This document shows, in pieces, positions 44,601-57,300 of a stretch of 64,000 nucleotides of DNA. The notes under the pieces were generated by a model. It did no database searches, was not told where the DNA came from, and saw only the letters and a list, made by a program, of their open reading frames with translations. The DNA lies in NCBI GenBank assembly GCA_033297075.1, contig MU858089.1, positions 1 through 64,000 on the forward strand. The letters are read 5' to 3'. The stretch comes from Rhypophila decipiens. Taxonomy: Eukaryota > Ascomycota > Sordariomycetes > Sordariales > Naviculisporaceae. The position numbers and the translations under genes are program-made. Positions within the stretch are counted from its first letter, which is position 1. Each line of letters starts with the position of its first letter.

Positions 44601-47600
44601 TGTTCGAATCGGGTTTCCATCCCTTCGACCCTTGTCGCTGCCTCTTCCCCCGAGGCTGCCGACCAATGACGTGCAGAATTCAAGTCCCCGTCAGAGACGA
44701 GAGCTGTAAACCAACTGAGCCCCTGGCGTGATGAGAAATGGTTCCTTGGTGGCGTTTTGTGGCATACCTGCTGTGCAAATTCCCAGCCCTCATACTAGAT
44801 TTTGGTGTCTTCCAGGCTGCTCCTCACGATGTTGGTACAACATTGGAGGAAAGATGAAAGCGGAAACCTCTGACGCAGATGGCTTACACTTTTGTCACTT
44901 CCAGATTCTTCCTTCTCCCATCACGATTCTTGTTCCTCGTTCCCTGGGCGGCCTGGTACCCCACAAAATAACCGGTGGAAGAGAAAGGACCGTTAAGAAG
45001 TTACCCCGGCCTATATAAAGCTCTGAGAATGCGCCACGCCAAACCCCATGGGATTCAATGCACCACGTTTGTGATATCCACCCTGATCGTCATGATAGAT
45101 ACTCGACTTAGCGGTGACAAGGACATATAATCAGCCACATTTTTTGGCGAGGCGGTCCCTATCGGTGTGTACACGTAGAATGAACCCTCTCTGAGAACCC
45201 AACTCGACAGGGCAGGACAAGGCTGGCGACGTCTTGCCTAAAGCAGTCCTGAACGGTTTCGAGTAGCGTATTCTCAGACATATAATCTTCCCCGCTGCTT
45301 CCACTCTCTTCGCCGCGTCTTGGGTAGAATTAAAGACTGAGATATCACTTCAGACATGCGGATGTGGTTTGTCAGCGTATCATGGTTGGTGAAGTTTGAT
45401 CTTTTTCAGACAGCTGAGAAAGTCTGGAGGGCCTGGCATTGACTGATTCACGTCGGTATTGCATGCATGCCCGTCGAATCTCCGCCGTGTACCCGCGTCA
45501 AGAGGTGATCTGGGCGTCGAGGAGTGGGTTGGGCCTACCAGTCGCAATTAGTTATCCATTCTTCTATCCGTCATCTTGCAGGTTGGCGCCCGCAGGGACG
45601 GCTGAACCATAGACCCTCACTCAGTGGCCGAAAGTCAGATATTGAGTGGATCCTGGTTGTTGCGTAATACCGTCGCGGCGGGTGCCGTTTCTCAGCATCG
45701 ACAAACTGCCTGTTCGGGACGAGTATGGGAGTATCCGTAGAGCGCGTTGTGGAAATGGATACAAAGCCTCCAGGATATCTGTGTTGATCTGAACCGTTTT
45801 GGGCTCGAATGACAGGTCGCCGCGTTAAGCCTACGTGACTTGGAGGCACAGCGGAGCCGCGATCTATCAAACGATACCGCTGGGCCTCTGCTGCAGGGCA
45901 GCTATATGTCGATACCACGTCTTCGATCTAGAAGGGCCGAGGACATGATCGACAAGACTACCGCCCAAAATTGCCAAGAGGAAGTGGGCTGGGTTCAAAG
46001 AAGATTAGCGATCGCTGGCGACAGGGACATGCGCATGGGGAAACAGGGAAATCCATGATGGAAAATATGCATGATTTTATTTCGGCCCAAGTTCGTGACC
46101 GAGAATGTCGAGATATCTCCAGGCGATGGATGGTATTGTATAGATGGGAAGACAAAAACAGGGGCGGCATTGGATATTGAGAAACTCTGTTTGTGATGAT
46201 GTGGTCGATTGATTATAACGGATTTCGGTCTGGAGGAGGATCGGCAACAGAACACCACCAGCAGATGTCTGTCGTGTGGGATGATCCGGTTGGGCGGGAA
46301 ACGACTTGAAAGGCCCAGACGGTGTGAGAACCGAGGTGCACCTTCCAAAGTTCAGGAGAGTTGCTTTTCAAAGTCTCCCTTCCTGCCTTCAGAAGAGTGA
46401 TGTGCTCACGACTGTGATCATCCCGCAACTGTCAAGGGGAAAAAAACCCAGATATCCTGTCTCGGCCTGTGTCCAATTGGTAACATCACCAAAATGTAAC
46501 TGAAAACATGAAGGAGTGCTTCCAATCCGTATAGCTTTTCACATGCCCTGACAGTGCCTAGATAAGAAGGTTGACCTCTAAATCCACCTGCTGCTCTTCT
46601 GGGACCTAGAAGTTAGGTGCACCATCAAGACCCACAGCGGGAGAGCGGGTACCAAATACAGCACGTTTCCTATACAGTACAGTACATACCGTACAAATGC
46701 CCAATACATTCGCGACAGAGAACTGGCTGCGAGCGACCAACTGCCTCGCAATATAGGTCATGACGAAAGCGCCAAGTTGGCTATATTGCTATTTCTCTTT
46801 TATGTTCTCTCGATGCTCAAAGACGAGCTCGGCGTCACAACCAGCAGCCTCACCCAAGTTGACCCTACAGCCCTTTCTTCCCGGGTCATGGTTCTGGTTC
46901 CGGAGCATCTCGGCCGGAAACCAGGAAAGCCATCATGTAGGTATGCACGTGTATGTAACTCGTGGGTATGGTAAGGTACGGCAACTACCCAGGGTTTTCC
47001 ATGTGGGCACTAAACACGTGCATCCAGCGAACTCAGCCGCCATTGCCCGGTTCTGAGCTTGCATATCCGTATGTACATTGTAATGATACGGTCCGCCAAA
47101 TACCGCTATATTACGCATACGGGTACCAAAAGTGTATCCCTAGGGCGTGTTTCCATTTTCCGCACCAAATCCTCTCAGCTCCCATGTCGTGTATCGCATC
47201 GACGATATGCCACAAGCTGATTTTTCATGATCATTTGGCAATCTCAACTCACAAACTTGGCCGCTAGAAACATCCTCACGAGGCCACAATGGTGAGGAAG
47301 ATAAGGGAGAGAGAGGGTGATGGTAATTCAGCAGCAAGTCATTTTTGCGACGAGAACACTTCGGAGCCTGTCAGCCAACCGACCCCATCAGCGCGCTCGG
47401 CGTCCTTTCCACCATCACACATTTACTTCCTAAATCGACCATTATTATATTTTATCTCTTGCAAAATCCAAATAACGTCCATGACTCCCCTAGATACTGT
47501 TTTCGATTGCTCTACTCGTCATCTAGCATTTGGTGTTAACATGGCCTCACAGCAGTATCGAGCTGCTCTTCGTAAGAGCAAGTGCGGATGCAACTCTTGA

Positions 47601-49307
47601 CGGCCCAAAAAAGCCCACATCAGAGCATCACTCATGTTTATCCGCCGCCTGTGCTGGCCTTCCTTTCCGTGTGAAACGACTCTAGTCTCACTGGTTGTCA
47701 CCCCAGCAATCTTGGTCAAGTCGCAACCGCGGCTGGCTTCGCGGCTTGTCGAGGGCTACGGGTTAGTTGGAAAGCAAAGCTCCTAGCTCATGAGAGTCGT
47801 CAGACCCTGGGCCCGGCTTGCCTTGCAGGTGCGTGCTCTTTCTATTTGCAGACTGCATATATCATGCATCGTATTGTCAACTGCACTCGACCTTTAAATG
47901 CGGAGAAAAAAGCAACAAGCACCACAGCCAACCAGCCATCACGCCGGCAGCTCTGGGCATCTTACTCTGGCCTGGCAGCAACGGAATACGGGGAGCTGGT
48001 TTGCCCTTGTGTATCTTCAAAACTCCTTCTGCCCTGTTCCCTGGGGCCCCCTATCTATTGCCTTCCGTTCTGCGCATCGTCCCCTCCGGGCGGTCTGCTG
48101 TTAATGGCTGATGGAGCTGCCCCTGCGCTTGTCAGTCATGGCAGGACCATTCAAAGCTCATTCAAAAAAACAGCGGGACGGAGGACGGGGATACCCCGTT
48201 ACTGTCAACCCGTCGGGTTAATCGCATTTCCGAGGTTAAAGAACTTGGAGAGTATGTGTGTAACCCCGGGCAAGATATTGAGCTGTTCTGGGTCAGTGGC
48301 CTATCACGCTGATTCGCTTTTGTGACGAATGGCTGCTCACAATTTGGGGGTCGAAGGGTCGGGTCCAAAAAGAAGAGGCAGAGAATGAGAAGCAGTTGCC
48401 ATTCGAGATTGTTCAAAGAGTTTATAGATGGTTCTGGAGAGCAGTAGGTCCAGCTTGACATGGCGATGGCAAGCCGTGCACTGCCCTCACTGGTGCCAGC
48501 CAGCAGCCCTCGCAAGCCCAGCTCCTTTGACGATTGGCACTGACGCACGCCTCGTCCGGGAGAGTACAAGGCTCCATCGGCCGCTCCCTCCCATCCATTC
48601 TCCTCGAATCTGCTCGCTGCCTCTCGTCAGCCAAAGAGGAGGGGAAAGCTACAAGACCGAGGGGGTGCTTTCGATTCGTTCTGTCACGCACATGGCCTGT
48701 CTGGATCCATTGGCTGTGCTGGTACTCGATTTAATACAGCTACCTTTCACGGTACATGGCTTCACCTCCCACTCCGTCCCATCCCTACCACAGAGTGCCC
48801 CCGAACCTGGATGACCCTCAGACAGTCCAAGTTGGCCATGTCCATGTGGGTCTTGTCTCTAAAATATTATTCGGGCTTTAGTGCCACGGGCTCTGTTTAA
48901 CCGGGCTTCCCTGTCCCCTTTTAAGCATACCTGTATTCCCTCCCTCCTCTAACTTGTTCCTCTCAGGATTTATCCCCAATATTGCTTGCTCAACTCCCTC
49001 TCTCGCTCTTGCTGACTTGGCCCTGCAAATCAAGCTCCAGGGCATGGCTCTGACATCTCTGGCCTCCCCTCTGTCCCGGTCTATTCACGGCTGATCCACT
49101 CTCTTACATTTCTTTGGTTATCCCCTTGCTGCCATAATACGTCGTTCATCCTGCACACATCCTGGACCGTCAAAAGGTTATATTGTAATTCATCCCCACC
49201 CGTCTTCCGACGAATACCAGCTGCACCTATATACACTACGCTTCCACACCACACCACCCCAGGCCCATTGCCTTTGCTCCAACAGGCTCCTTCGTTGCCT
49301 TTATAAC

Positions 49308-49337
49308 ATGATCACAATCGTTCCCGCCGACCAATAG
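49308..49337 (+). promoter_or_regulatory. Possible upstream open frame before the AflR-type regulator
   Basis: An ATG at 49308 opens nine codons ending TAG at 49335-49337, 99 bp before the regulator start. If it lies in the leader it could lower translation of the regulator, as seen for other fungal transcription factors. A TATAA at 49302-49306 overlaps this area, so transcription might instead begin downstream of it. Confidence 0.25.
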
Positions 49338-49436
49338 ACGCAACCACGTCGGAATCCCACCTCCCTCCTGTCATCGTGTCTACTACGGCTGGCCACAATC
49401 CAAACAAAGACCACCAAATCAAAATCAACTAGTACC

Positions 49437-50687
49437 ATGTCGTCCTCGAAACCGCGCCAGACTCGCCTCCGAGCCTCGTGCGATGGCTGCTTTCTTGCCA
49501 AGGTCAAATGCTCCAAGGCGAGGCCGATATGCTCCCGGTGCCTTGCCTGCGGAATCGAATGCCGCTACTCGCCATCAAGCCGAGCCGGGAAGCCCAAATC
49601 AGACGGTAGCTCGAGCATGCAAAACAATATGCCACCGGATATGTCGGGAATGTCCCCCGGATCCGACGACAAGGGAATGGTCTACTCGCAACATTCCACC
49701 GTCCCCGGCTTATACAAACTAGAAACCGGATGGAACACCCCGCCGACCAGTGTTGACGGAGGCATGAGTCGAAGTCACTCCATGGCAGGCCTGGCTATGA
49801 TGGGGGTCGAGGCGAGCACCGGCGGCCACGTTGATGCATCGGTTTCCGGCGACATGTATTCGGCCGGGATGCCGTGGACACCCCCAAACGATATGGCGAG
49901 CCAATATGTCGAATCGCCAGAAATGTCTGGCCACATGCCACATCACAGTCGTTCTCAATCTTATGACTTCTCTATGCCGACAGCCATGGCATCATGGGGT
50001 GACGCGAGTGGACATGAGATGTACACTTACAGTCAATCCCAGGTCCCGACCCCAAACGGCCCCATGTCAGCCAGCTACTTCCCCAGCCCAACGGCAACGC
50101 CGCATCTCAGGTCGACACCCAGGCACAAGTCATCACCTGGTACCGGCTCCGGCTCTGGCGGATCTTGTACCTGCTTCACGGCGTGTTTGCAGTCGCTCCA
50201 GGCTCTCCACAATGCCTCGTCCCCAGCATCGCCGCCCTTCGACTTGGTCCTGTCACTGAACCGCAAGGCAGTGGAGGGATGTGCATCGATGCTTAGCTGT
50301 TCACGGTGCATGAGCAGGTCCGGAACCCACACGGCCGCGATGCTTCTGGCGACTGTCATCGGCAAGATCACATCCTTCTACAAGAATGCATCACATACAT
50401 ACTTTGAACATGGCGGCATGACGAACGCTACCTCTCCCGGCGGCGGAATCGGCGTCAGCCTGGGTGCGTATACGTTGATGGGTGAAGAAGGCAGATGGCT
50501 GGAGCTCGAGATCCTGGCCAGAGAGCTGCGAAAGCTGGAGGAGGTCTACGCACAGTTCCGTGAGGTGTGCGCTGATCTCTCTGAAGACCCAGAGGTCAGC
50601 AAGGCTATGATTGGGTATCTTGGTCACACCCTTGGCTCCACGCTTGAGGTCGTGCATCACAGAAAAGGCGACATGACCTACACGTGA
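49437..50687 (+). CDS. AflR-type Zn2Cys6 transcription factor
   Basis: A single-exon, 416-aa regulator. The N-terminal binuclear zinc cluster is canonical: Cys15-x2-Cys18-x6-Cys25-x6-Cys32-x2-Cys35-x6-Cys42, preceded by basic residues (RQTRLRAS) and followed by a basic, Ser-rich linker (SRAGKPKSD). The middle (about 60-240) is low-complexity Ser/Met/Pro/Gly, typical of activation regions. From about residue 244 comes the AflR-family C-terminal domain with CTCFTACLQSLQAL, LSLNRKAVEGCASMLSCSRCMSRSG and a helical stretch LEILARELRKLEEVYAQF. Such proteins are usually pathway-specific activators of NR-PKS clusters and bind TCG-N5-CGA palindromes as dimers. A perfect site of that form lies in the PKS promoter 18.7 kb upstream. 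That they interact is inference. Start: first ATG, in a fair context (GTACCATGTC). Confidence 0.92.
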   Translation: MSSSKPRQTRLRASCDGCFLAKVKCSKARPICSRCLACGIECRYSPSSRAGKPKSDGSSSMQNNMPPDMSGMSPGSDDKGMVYSQHSTVPGLYKLETGWNTPPTSVDGGMSRSHSMAGLAMMGVEASTGGHVDASVSGDMYSAGMPWTPPNDMASQYVESPEMSGHMPHHSRSQSYDFSMPTAMASWGDASGHEMYTYSQSQVPTPNGPMSASYFPSPTATPHLRSTPRHKSSPGTGSGSGGSCTCFTACLQSLQALHNASSPASPPFDLVLSLNRKAVEGCASMLSCSRCMSRSGTHTAAMLLATVIGKITSFYKNASHTYFEHGGMTNATSPGGGIGVSLGAYTLMGEEGRWLELEILARELRKLEEVYAQFREVCADLSEDPEVSKAMIGYLGHTLGSTLEVVHHRKGDMTYT

Positions 50688-53453
50688 TGATGACACCCAA
50701 ACCGAAACAGCTACTACTGCCTCTTTGAACAGCGATTTTCTAGTACACCCCCACGTCTCACGACCTACTGCGCGAGCGGCTTTTCTCTGCGACTTTGCTA
50801 TACGTTTCAAGAACGTCACTTCCATTTTTTTGCGGGCATCTTTTAGATGCAAAGGAGCACCACCCGTCTTAGCCGGAAGAGCTCCCATGACCGTTCATGA
50901 ACAATTCAGACAAAGATAATCCATATTGTCTAGTTTCCATTCACGACTTCTCTACTCTTTTTTCTTTTCGGGAGCCCTCGGCGTATTAAGAAGGCTCCAG
51001 CAGGACGATTGCATCATGGCGAATTTGGTGTTCAAGGCGTCATCGGGAATTATCTTTTTGGGGTTTTTTTAAATACCGGATAGGCCGGTTGATAAGGTCC
51101 CGAAGGATTCGCGGAGTACTGTTTGATCATACCAGGCTTGTTTTATCTTCCTTTTGAGAGGAATCGGCATAAATGGGGCACGGGTTCATTCATATCTTAG
51201 TATGGGTTGGCAAAAGTCTTTGGCACTTTCCTTCATGTATGCGATGACGAAGACTTGGGGCTGTTATACCACAAACTTTTTATTTTATTTTTGTTTTTGT
51301 ATTGCTCTTCTCATCGTATTTTCTCTCTTGTTATGATAATGATACTTGGGTCAATGTCAAGCTTATTCACCTTAATACTCCTTTATCAAGCACAAACCAG
51401 ACTCTAATATTTTCTCATATCATATCGTCTGGTATATTCAATAATGCGGAATCAAAGAATAGAACTGTTCAATCGTCGGGTCGATTGCTTCTGTTTCCTG
51501 GATCTTTCACTTGCGGAACTCGTAGGGTGGGGTTCTCCGGAGCCCAGTCAGTGAGGTGGGAGGGCCGGTGACATGAGAGGCTGGATTGACCGAGTGAGTG
51601 ATCTTCGGCACATGGTTTTCATCGGTACTTGCTATCGAGTGGCCAACCGGTGTGAGGGCAAGTACCTTCATCGATCTGCAGCGATGCGCAAATTAACATA
51701 ACCTTAGCCGCACACCACCCACTATGCTGCAATGTGTGAGGTGAGTGGTCGTTCATCTGCTGTCATCTTGAATCTAAACGGTCGATTATATCAGTGAGGC
51801 AGGATATCGAGGTAGTGGCGCACATGAATATCTGACTGGTTATCTCGGAAACTGTTGGAAAATAGAGCACTGTAAGTCCAAGGTGATACCACGCGGAGAA
51901 ACAATAGTCCATTGCCGGAATAAACAAGGCGTGAATAGATATAGACAAGTACCAAGACGCTGGGTCACGATCTCTCTCATCTCCCTTCATCCACAGAGGT
52001 GTTATTTCCAGGATCTCGGGTGACGGGTAAAAGGCCAGCGAGGCACCAGCGAGTGAACCTTTCCCATCTAGCTCACAAAGGCCCCCATTCTTAATTACGA
52101 TATCTCAGAAAGGCAACTAATAATTAAAAGAATGGCATCTCTCGCAAACAAAACCGGTCAACCGACCAGTTATTTCTTTTCCCTTTTCTTTAGCCTACTG
52201 AAGGGCTTACTACCCAATGTTAAATGGGAGTCCGCCATTGGCATCGCAAAATGCTCAATATGCGGGGTCTTTACTTCTCACTGGAGCTGCCGTTGTCAGT
52301 GGCGGACACAAATAGATCACAAATCACAAGGATGTTACGGGAACCGGGTCAAGTCCAGCAACCAGGAACCAAAATCAAACAAAATAACTGCAGCAAGGAT
52401 TTGTTCGATCCAATTGCAAAGTAACCTCCAATCTATCCGGCTGCCCCCCTTGGTCAGTCTCTCTACCGACAAGCAATGAGCACAAAGGCTTCCAGATCAG
52501 TTTATTGCTTGATCCTTCCACTTGATTATATGACAGCAGGAATACGCCTTGGCCTTTGTTTTTCTCCGGCTCAACTTTGGATAAGTTCAACTTTTACCAA
52601 TGATTCCAGACGGTAACAAGGCAGTGAAGGAAAGACACTGACAGTACATGAGCGGGCGAGCCTCTTCAGGAACCGTGCAGAGGACCGATGTTGCAATTAT
52701 TGAAGATGATCAAAGTCAGCAGCCCAGCATATCTCCTTAAGCACTCAACAGCTGCAGATCGACGGGAGCAGAAAGGCCCTCGGCCCAGACCTTCCACCCC
52801 TTTCCGTGAGTCAAAATGACATGTCGGACAAACGGTTGAAGAGGGAGACGAGATCGCCGAAAGACCATGCAAGATATGCCGGTAGAGGAAATATGAAAGA
52901 ACCGGTGTGGCTTCTCCACACCGGATCGACAGCATCTTCCTTATTTCCAAGTCCGGCGGGGAGGATCATGAGATACCTACAAGAATGTTGCTTGGCTCTG
53001 TTTTTCATGCGGATATCCGCAAAAATGTCCAGAAATGACAAAGCATATCTCCCATAGCCAAGACTCATTACATCTCAAGACGGGATCAACCGCTGGGAAG
53101 GCCTGTGACGTTGTCTGAGCATAAATTCAGGCACATCGAGCTTTTCAATTCGTCAGTATCACAAGGTCATGCATTCGAGACCGCAAACGCGACACGGGGA
53201 TCATCCAAATCATCTAGATATCTGGATAGGAGGGACGGGAAAGATGGGCTGCCGTGCTGGGTATTGAAGCGAATCCAGAGTTGACTTCAAACACCAAGTG
53301 TGAGATTTTGGTAACGATCATGATGCATGAACAGGGCGAGGAAGTGTGGGTTGGGATCCAATCCCGCTCTTGGTTGTTGATTCAGTACTGATCGAAGCAA
53401 GAGGGGAAGGTGGTGTTGATGGAGAACTCCATTTGGGTGGAGCGTTTGAGGCC

Positions 53454-54329
53454 ATGTACCTTTTGTATGGGAGCAATGTACTGCACAGCCACATGTTTGA
53501 ATTGGACAAACAAATCTCACGCTTTGCCCCAGCTGCACTAACAGAGATCTCAAACGTCCTACATGGGTTCAAGAGGTACTTCAAGTGCAGCACAGCGCCT
53601 CGCCACTTGGCCAGCCACAACGCCGCCCAACACCTCAGCTGCAGCTCCCGGCCACACGTTTTCTCAGCACAGAAAGCCGGCCGCGTCGCGGCAGCAAAAG
53701 CGTTAAGGCATTTCTCACCGACGCCTACACCAACATGCAAATTCCCATCGCTACCAAACCACATGGCCGCCACGACCATGTTCACGATCCTTCACAAGAA
53801 CCAAGGCACCGGTCGTATCTTGTACTGGGTTTTGCAGTCCGGTAAGAACATGTTGCAATCACCACCCGCCGGCTGCAGCAATGGCCTACCAGCACCTGCA
53901 ACGCGCGGTCTACCAATGGATCTGGGCCAGATTTCACGGGATGGAACTGCGGGCTACAGATCGGCCTCACACCTTCTCCGATTATTTCTTCACCAGCTCA
54001 CACTCCTTCCGCCTCTCCCGGCGCCGAGTTGCCATTCATCTACAACGGGATCTACGAATCTTCCCGTCTCAGAAATAACTGCCCAGTGTGCGTATCACTC
54101 AGCGCCGCAAGCCAGGGGGATCGGGGGCCGAGCTTGCTTGCCTAGAGGGTATCATTCACATCGGTCCGTTCCATCTCGGGCGTTGCAGCACCGGCATCAA
54201 CCGGCACGGCAAGTATGTGGATCACTATACCTATCTGCGATAGATCTCAGCAAACAGTACGGGTTAGAGTGGGGACCTTCAAAAAAGCCCACGCACGCCC
54301 ACACGCCGGAAACACGGGAGGAACGGTGA
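53454..54329 (+). CDS. Unrecognised open frame, doubtful gene
   Basis: A 291-aa frame starting at the ATG at 53454 (the open frame itself begins at 53346). It is rich in Ser, His, Pro and Arg, has no clear domain or signal peptide, and is overlapped by a 155-codon frame on the minus strand. It is the longest unexplained frame outside the known genes, and its length is the only argument for it. An inner ATG at 53762 opens a less biased segment (MAATTMFTILHKNQGTG) that might be a short exon, but the plausible donor at 53842 has only a 37-nt intron to the next AG, which is too short. Function unknown. Confidence 0.15.
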   Translation: MYLLYGSNVLHSHMFELDKQISRFAPAALTEISNVLHGFKRYFKCSTAPRHLASHNAAQHLSCSSRPHVFSAQKAGRVAAAKALRHFSPTPTPTCKFPSLPNHMAATTMFTILHKNQGTGRILYWVLQSGKNMLQSPPAGCSNGLPAPATRGLPMDLGQISRDGTAGYRSASHLLRLFLHQLTLLPPLPAPSCHSSTTGSTNLPVSEITAQCAYHSAPQARGIGGRACLPRGYHSHRSVPSRALQHRHQPARQVCGSLYLSAIDLSKQYGLEWGPSKKPTHAHTPETREER

Positions 54330-57300
54330 AGAGGGGGCGGGAAGGCCCAGGCAGACCTCCACTCTCGTCAACACCCTCCCGGGCACAACGGGCTTCTCTT
54401 CGCCGCGCCGTACCAAACAGTCGCTCAAGCTAGTCCCAGAAATGTAGCCGCAACCGAAGCCCAACGATGGGGGAAATGCTAATCATAGTCAGGGCTAGCG
54501 CAAGCTCCCTAGCGCCTCTTGACGATCGCGAAATCCTCGATCGACCGTCCCGCAAAGCCGTTGAAGCTGGAGTTCTTTCCGTAGCAACCCCATTGGTCAT
54601 GAGGGGATTCCCCATCGCCCGGCTGGAGCGCTAATGGAAGAAACCACTGGCCCACCGAGATAACAGGGGAAAAGAAAAAGAGTGGGGGTGAGGAGAGCTG
54701 GGGACCCTTGCTCAAGCTTCCTTCCTAATTGGGAATATTTTAACCCCGCCAGCCTATGAGAGGCCGCGAATTTTGCACCCCCGTTTCTAGCTCACCAGGG
54801 GGAGCGATCGAGAAACAACCAAACCCAATTAGGAACTCCTCATACAACTTAAAAAGACTAAACCAACAGCATGCAATGGATGGAAACTATGATCGAAGTT
54901 ATATATCAACGTCGTTGCGGGCCCGACCGCCCATCACGAAAGTGTTCTTCCGCTGTCGCCTCGGTATGTTGGGTGGTGATTCTCGTGTTACTCTGCATAT
55001 GGCACCGGCTGGCACCCTTTCCGCTGTTGCAGTCTGGCCCGTCCCATTCTGCTGTGCGATCCACACATCCCATAACAGGGACGAGGTGCAAGACGAGTGC
55101 ACTGAAGTTCCTCTCTGTGCAGACCATCTTGCGCGGGGAGGTAATCAACCGAGTCCGGAAATCACAACTACCAGCAACAGTGCCTCGAAGCCCACATGCA
55201 CCACACAGTTCCATATCTCATTTGACAAGAACAGATTTTCTGATACTTGACTATACCCCTTTGGAGGAACTCTTAATCGACTGTTACTATTCTAAGAGGG
55301 GTAGTAAATTGCACCCAGGCCCAAGAGCCATTATGCCGCTTCTCGCAAATTCCCCCTTTGACCAAACAACTCCCGTGAAGTCTCGGAATTAGTCTTGCGC
55401 CTCTGAAGAGAAAAACACCAAGAAGAAAGAAGACAAAGGGAAACCCTTCGAATCATGTTCACCTGCAACAGCCTGTAAAGTGGCAGACTGAACCGTGGAT
55501 GGTTGGTTCGGCGGCTGGGTGGGAAAATCGAAACTCGGCAATCGGGGTGACAATCCCAGATGCGTCCAGACATCTACTACCCAGCGAACATCACTACTGA
55601 AAAAGGAGCAAGAAAACACTGCAATGCCGCATGTGAGATTATGTACCCTGCCCTGATCATCAGATGGTTTGCCCGCTGCGTCTGCTCAGTACTTACTGTT
55701 CACATTCTCTGGTGGTGATGTGTTAATTCTCGACTGTCACGACATCCAACAATTATCTCCTGATAATTCTTCTCCTTTCTTACCCAGTACTGGTAGCTTA
55801 TTCAAGAGGCGTTATTTGATGCAACCTTGACATAAGAGTGGCTGGCAAGGCATGCACAACTTGCACATTTATCCGCAGTACAAAGAGAAGCAGACCGTCA
55901 TATGCAGTCATCTCTGGGATAGGAGCCCTATATGCATGTTTCAGTTTGTCGAGAGGCTCCGTCCATGGGTTCATGTATGCGGGAACTTTCGCGTTGGAAA
56001 AGAAATTGGGATGCTGAACACGGCACAACAGGAGCCAACAAGGCACGTGAACTAACCTTAGCTCACCTTCCTGGAGCTAGGGCTGGGATGGTGTTATACT
56101 GCATTTTGTGCTTGCAATCACCACCTGCAAAGGCAATTCCGGCTGCTGTTGCCTGTGCATTCCATTTTCGTCGAGTTTCACGCGATGGCTCTGCAAAGTC
56201 ATGACGTTGTGGTGTCCTTGGGCCGGGTGGGTAAGGTACAATTTCACCCACCAAAGAAGGCAGATTGTGCACTTTCCCGATGATGTTGTTACCCATCAAC
56301 AAGTACAACCTCACACAGCAATCCAGATCCGGGTGACGGTACTCGGAAGTCATTCCCCGACCAGCCGAGTGACATATTGGCGGCCCGAATAGCTAGCTCG
56401 GTCTGCAGCCCACCTCCATTCTCACACCGGAGTTTCCAGGGAGACACCGATGCTCCTTCAGGGCAAGCACGACGGCTTGATGCGGAGACCGAGGTGATTT
56501 AGATACCGCAAATCCGAGCTGTCCACCGACTTCCGTTCCTCCATACCCGGAACCGGAAACTTCATCATCTCTGACCGGTGCGGGGTCCGGACCAAACTCT
56601 AAATTCCTAAACGGTCAAATGTAAATATCTGCCGACTTCACCTGGCTGATAAGGGGGTGCGATTGATGGTAAGGCCGCCTCTCATTACGGAGGCCGTCGC
56701 ACTTCATGTTGGATAGCTTCCCACCCGTATAAATACCCTTTCCCACGATACCGGTCAAATACTCAGGTTGTGTAGCCAAGGATGCACGAGGCAAACTCCT
56801 GTGCAGCCATCTTGCACTCGAGGCTGATGCGATCTGAGCTTGCTTCGCCTCCATCCCAGCATCGCCCGGGGAAGCTCAAACTGAATCCATCGTCATATGT
56901 CTCCGAGCTCGCGGTTAACGAAGGGGATATTTTCCGCCGAGCAGAATGTCTACCTACAAGTGTCCACGCACCAGCTGACCATATCTGTATACAGGTGTAC
57001 TCTCCCAAGGCCAGCTCACCTCTTCTATAGTATCCTTGCAGGGCTTACCTTTACAGACCGTCCTACACACCTTACCGGCTTGTTTACGTCAATTTGCGCT
57101 GGCAGCAATTGACAGGAAGCCATGCACAGCCAGGCCCTCGCGACTCGGGCTTCTTTGGGAAAACATCTGTGAGGCGCACAACCATCTCAAAGGGGAAATA
57201 AAGGAGTCATACAAAAGGTACACAATACAATCTGTTGACGAACCGTACCTCAAAGATCACGACCGCCGCGAGGCGCGCAAGAAATTATTTCGACCTGGTC

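Larger units (their letters stand above)
37837..49436. other. Eleven-kilobase stretch between PKS and regulator without a recognisable protein gene
   Basis: Apart from one tRNA gene and several simple repeats, nothing is recognised. The longest frames are 177 codons (42704-43237, plus), 160 codons (43129-43611, minus) and 159 codons (47846-48325, plus), with no domains. No tailoring enzyme (reductase, dehydratase, monooxygenase, methyltransferase) is visible between the PKS and the regulator, which is unexpected for a fungal cluster. The final ~500 bp form the regulator's promoter and leader. Confidence 0.45.

Noticed and set aside
44680..44730. Possible tRNA-like GCTCAGTTGGTTTACAGC on the minus strand
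   Set aside because: No matching T arm or acceptor stem follows in the correct order, so it is not called a tRNA.
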